From NCBI GenBank assembly GCA_963669295.1, contig OY769938.1:5456001-5520000 (forward strand): 64,000 bases of DNA, read 5' to 3'. A program made the position numbers and the translations under genes. The notes beneath the pieces are model-generated. The model was not told where the DNA came from, made no database searches, and was given only the letters and a program-made list of their open reading frames with translations. Below, one piece after another: positions 61,329-64,000 of the stretch (positions are counted from its first letter, which is position 1; every line of letters starts with the position of its first letter). This stretch comes from G963669295 sp963669295. Its GTDB lineage: Bacteria; Bacteroidota; Bacteroidia; Flavobacteriales_D; CALLUQ01.

Positions 61329-63206
61329 CTATTTAATGATGTCAATGCTACGCTTGATGAAGTCAGTTAAACTTTGACCGGTTAACATGTTTTGTGATAA
61401 TAACGCTAGATCGGTAGCTTGTTTTGCCAACTCCTTTTGTTTGGTTTCATCTTTCTCCTCTAAAATCTTCGTTGTAAGGGGGTGGTTGGCATTTACCACC
61501 AGGTTATATGTTTCAGGCATGTTGCCAAACATATTAGCACCTCCACCTAGCATAGATTGTTCCTTCATTCTACGCATAAATTCTGCTTGCGTTATGATCA
61601 TGGGGCTATCCGTTTCACTCATGCTTTCAAACACTACGTTGAATTTATCAGTAGGTACTGCTCCTTCTATTACTGGCTTTAATTCTTCTTCTTGCTCCTT
61701 ACTTAATTTAGAGGGTTGCTCTTCATCCTTTTTAATAAGTTTATCGATGGTGTCGGCATCAACACGTACGAATGAAGTGTTTTCTAACTTGCCTTCCAAC
61801 TTTGATACCAGATGACTAATCAATGGTCCTTCCATCAACAACACATCATATCCACGGTCTTTAGCCGCCTCAATAAATGAGTGTTGCGCGTCAGCATCAC
61901 TAGCATACAAGTATATTAAACGATTGTCTTTATCTTTTTGAGTAGTTTCAATTTTAGCTGTATACTCCTCAAGTGTATGGCATTCACCCTCAGTGTTTTT
62001 GTACAATGCAAATTTCGAAGCACGGTCATAAAATTTGTCTTCTGACAGCATGCCATACTGGATGAACATTTTGATGTCATCCCATTTACTTTCAAAATCT
62101 TTCCGATCTTTCTTGAACATCTCTTCCAACTTATCGGCCACCTTTTTCATGATGTGGTTGGAAATCTTCTTTACATTACTATCACTTTGCAAATAAGATC
62201 TCGACACATTCAATGGGATATCTGGTGAATCAATTACACCATGCAGCAAAGTCAAGAAGTCGGGTACAATACCTTCTACCGAATCGGTAACAAATACCTG
62301 ATTACAATACAATTGAATCTTGTTTTTCTGTACTTCAAAGTTGTTGTTCAACCTGGGGAAGTACAAAATTCCTGTAAGATTAAATGGGTAATCAACATTA
62401 AGGTGAATATGAAACAGCGGGCTTTCCGAAAAGGGATATAACTCTTTGTAAAAAGAAGAATAATCTTCGGCTGTTAGGCTATTGGGCGTTTGAGTCCATG
62501 CTGGAGAAGTGTTGTTGATCACATTGTCTTTTACCACTTTTTCTTCCTTCTCCTCTTCTCCTTCTCCAGTTTTTATTGTTTCCTCGCGTGTACCAAACAC
62601 AACTGGCACTGGCAAAAATTTGCAGTATTTGTTCAAAATACCACTAATGCGAGCATCTTCTAAAAATTCTTTAGAATCATCGGCAATGTGCAAGATGATA
62701 TCAGTACCACGTGCATCACGCTTATCATCAGTTACTGTATAATTAGGACTACCATCGCACGACCAACGAGTGGCCTTCTGTTTATTTTTATATGAACGAG
62801 TTAAGATTTCTACTTTGCTCGATACCATAAACCCTGAATAGAACCCCAAACCAAAATGTCCAATGATGCTGGCCTCAGCACCTTTCTTTTGATATTTCTT
62901 AACAAACTCCTCAGCACCGGAGAATGCAATTTGATTGATATATTTATCGATTTCTTGTGCGGTCATGCCTATACCATAATCGCGAATGGTCAATGTACCC
63001 TCTTCCTTATTCAGAATCACTTCTACTTTTAAATCGCCTAACTCATCCTTAAAATCTCCTACAGAAGCTAACGTTTTAATTTTCTCTGTCGCATCTACAG
63101 CATTCGATACTAATTCCCTTAAAAATATCTCATGATCTGAATAAAGGAATTTCTTTATGATGGGAAATATATTTTCCGTTTGCACATTAATCTGTCCTGT
63201 CTCCAT
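61329..63206 (-). CDS. htpG: Chaperone HtpG (Hsp90)
   Basis: 625 residues. N-terminal ATPase (GHKL) domain with FLRELVSNAVDATEKI, IRDYGIGMTAQEIDKYI and FGLGFYSGFMVSSKVEI; middle domain with VTDSVEGIVPDFLTLLHGVI and LNVSRSYLQSDSNV; C-terminal dimerisation domain. The length is as in E. coli HtpG. Cytoplasmic ATP-dependent chaperone, often heat-induced; no heat-shock operator seen. Divergent from the WD40 gene. Confidence 0.97.
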   Translation of the reverse strand: METGQINVQTENIFPIIKKFLYSDHEIFLRELVSNAVDATEKIKTLASVGDFKDELGDLKVEVILNKEEGTLTIRDYGIGMTAQEIDKYINQIAFSGAEEFVKKYQKKGAEASIIGHFGLGFYSGFMVSSKVEILTRSYKNKQKATRWSCDGSPNYTVTDDKRDARGTDIILHIADDSKEFLEDARISGILNKYCKFLPVPVVFGTREETIKTGEGEEEKEEKVVKDNVINNTSPAWTQTPNSLTAEDYSSFYKELYPFSESPLFHIHLNVDYPFNLTGILYFPRLNNNFEVQKNKIQLYCNQVFVTDSVEGIVPDFLTLLHGVIDSPDIPLNVSRSYLQSDSNVKKISNHIMKKVADKLEEMFKKDRKDFESKWDDIKMFIQYGMLSEDKFYDRASKFALYKNTEGECHTLEEYTAKIETTQKDKDNRLIYLYASDADAQHSFIEAAKDRGYDVLLMEGPLISHLVSKLEGKLENTSFVRVDADTIDKLIKKDEEQPSKLSKEQEEELKPVIEGAVPTDKFNVVFESMSETDSPMIITQAEFMRRMKEQSMLGGGANMFGNMPETYNLVVNANHPLTTKILEEKDETKQKELAKQATDLALLSQNMLTGQSLTDFIKRSIDIIK

Positions 63207-63318
63207 AACTTATTTTTTAAATTCTACTTTGTTCATTACCAAGTTGCTGTTACAATGTCAAAGCTTATGCCATTGCACAAATTGTGACATTTTGTCGGAG
63301 TTCTTCTGAAATACTTAT

Positions 63319-63326
63319 TAATTTTG
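63319..63326 (+). promoter_or_regulatory. Candidate -7 promoter element of the WD40 gene
   Basis: TAATTTTG fits TAnnTTTG; a TTTG (63291-63294) lies 24 bases upstream, slightly long. It is only 7 bases from the first ATG, so the transcript would begin at about that codon. Confidence 0.35.
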
Positions 63327-63333
63327 GCGTGAC

Positions 63334-64000
63334 ATGAGCAAAATTGGCATAAAAAGAGTAATGCAACTTACTGGTCATAGTGCACCAGTTTATGCCTTGG
63401 AGCAGGGACAGCAAGCTTCTACGGTTTTTTCTGGTAGCGGTGATAATATGATTGCTGAATGGAACCTTGAACGTATGGAAGCTGAGAAGTTTGCCATACA
63501 ACTGGAGGCCACCGTTTACTCTATTTGTTATATTGCTATACGACACCTGTTAGTTGTTGGGCAGGCACAGGGAGGTATTCATGTAATTGACCTGAAAGCA
63601 AGAAAGGAAGTCAAACATTTTTCCGTTCACAGTGGTGGGGTATTTGATCTTCAATACCTTCCTACTACGAATTGTTTTTATGCACTCTCAGCCGATGGCA
63701 GTTTTTCGGTGTGGGATGCGTCATCGCTGTCATTAATTCGCCACATTCCCCTATGTGAAGCCAAACTGCGCTCTATCTCATTTCATCCCGATGGCAAACA
63801 ATTGGCTATTGCCTGTGGCGATGGCACAGTTCGTGTATTTGAAACAGAGTTGCTAAATGAAATTTATACCCTTCATGCCCATGATCCTGCCGCCAACGTA
63901 GTTCGCTATGATCCTTCAGGTAAGTTTCTTCTATCTGGTGGCAGAGACGCATTGTTAAAGGTTTGGCACGTAACTCAAGCTTATGAACTGGTTCGCACTA
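63334..64000 (+). CDS. WD40-repeat protein (partial, cut by right edge)
   Basis: Open from ATG 63334 to the edge, 222 codons. The alternative ATG 63361 (MQLTGHSAPVYALEQ) would leave a 27-base leader from the candidate promoter and is plausible. WD40-like repeats are visible, e.g. LTGHSAPVYALEQ, SGSGDNMIAEWNL, SADGSFSVWDASSL, ISFHPDGKQLAIACGDGTVR, DPSGKFLLSGGRDALLKVW. It should form a beta-propeller used for protein binding. No signal peptide, so probably cytoplasmic. Divergent from htpG. Confidence 0.88.
   Translation, partial: MSKIGIKRVMQLTGHSAPVYALEQGQQASTVFSGSGDNMIAEWNLERMEAEKFAIQLEATVYSICYIAIRHLLVVGQAQGGIHVIDLKARKEVKHFSVHSGGVFDLQYLPTTNCFYALSADGSFSVWDASSLSLIRHIPLCEAKLRSISFHPDGKQLAIACGDGTVRVFETELLNEIYTLHAHDPAANVVRYDPSGKFLLSGGRDALLKVWHVTQAYELVRT

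Noticed and set aside
1..64000. CRISPR array, tRNA or rRNA gene, insertion sequence, integrase or prophage
   Set aside because: No repeat-spacer array, cloverleaf, rRNA-like sequence or transposase/integrase motif was noticed in reading the intergenic stretches; a computed scan was not possible.

Overview
The window is a gene-dense chromosomal segment of a Bacteroidota bacterium, most likely from the Flavobacteriales or a related order. The evidence is several secreted proteins with C-terminal type IX secretion (T9SS) sorting domains, porQ, gldF/gldG, the GlmU-like nucleotidyltransferase typical of this phylum, a 115-residue dicluster ferredoxin next to an acyl-CoA reductase, DUF4476 and DUF1015 proteins, and several matches to the Bacteroidota -7 promoter element TAnnTTTG. 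I see no rRNA, tRNA, CRISPR array, insertion sequence, integrase or prophage. Most genes are core functions; the accessory part is mainly surface and secreted proteins plus a few unassigned small ORFs.

Layout. 1-7.9 kb: a very large secreted alpha/beta-hydrolase plus beta-helix protein cut by the left edge, a LytS/LytT-type two-component system and an Omp28-like T9SS cargo protein. 7.9-11.6 kb: a heterodimeric ABC exporter with one degenerate ATP site. 11.6-14.3 kb: small unassigned genes (a 32-codon ORF with its own terminator, a small membrane protein, an overlapping pair ending in a lipoprotein) and an N-acetylglucosamine-kinase-like ATPase. 14.3-19.6 kb: tandem-OmpA protein coupled to an FG-GAP/ASPIC T9SS protein, a NarL-type regulator, ribonuclease Z and another T9SS protein. 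19.7-31.3 kb: STAS protein, pyrB-pyrR, rpsA, ispH, cmk, porQ, lon, GlmU-like enzyme, rpmE2.

31.5-41.8 kb: beta-helix lipoprotein, acyl-CoA reductase divergent from a ferredoxin, two exported unknowns (one DUF4476), then serC-serA-DUF1015-yggS, a membrane-anchored Cys-motif protein and a HEAT-like protein. 41.8-51.7 kb: a 504-residue helical unknown, an S74 (tail-fibre chaperone) surface protein, purC-phoH, SAM hydrolase plus monooxygenase-like protein, lysC-lysA, and a possible ACT-type sensor divergent from lysC. 52-56.7 kb: gldF-gldG-DUF4340, then dnaN. 56.7-64 kb: rhomboid protease, TerB-DnaJ protein, lemA with two TPM-domain genes, htpG, and a WD40 protein cut by the right edge.

Themes: cell-surface export (T9SS cargo, PorQ, GldFG, OmpA, ABC exporter), serine/PLP metabolism (serC, serA, DUF1015, yggS), the aspartate-family lysine branch (lysC, lysA), pyrimidine metabolism (pyrB, pyrR, cmk) and proteostasis (lon, htpG, TerB-DnaJ, rhomboid). 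No entirely novel multi-gene system stands out. The best candidates for something undescribed are the 32-codon transcript near 11.7 kb, the lysC-divergent sensor-like gene near 51.1 kb, and the terminator that abuts the rnz start codon. Several starts were moved from an upstream GTG/TTG to an internal ATG on family alignment and context; these are noted per gene. All family assignments are from reading the translations by eye; no database search was run.
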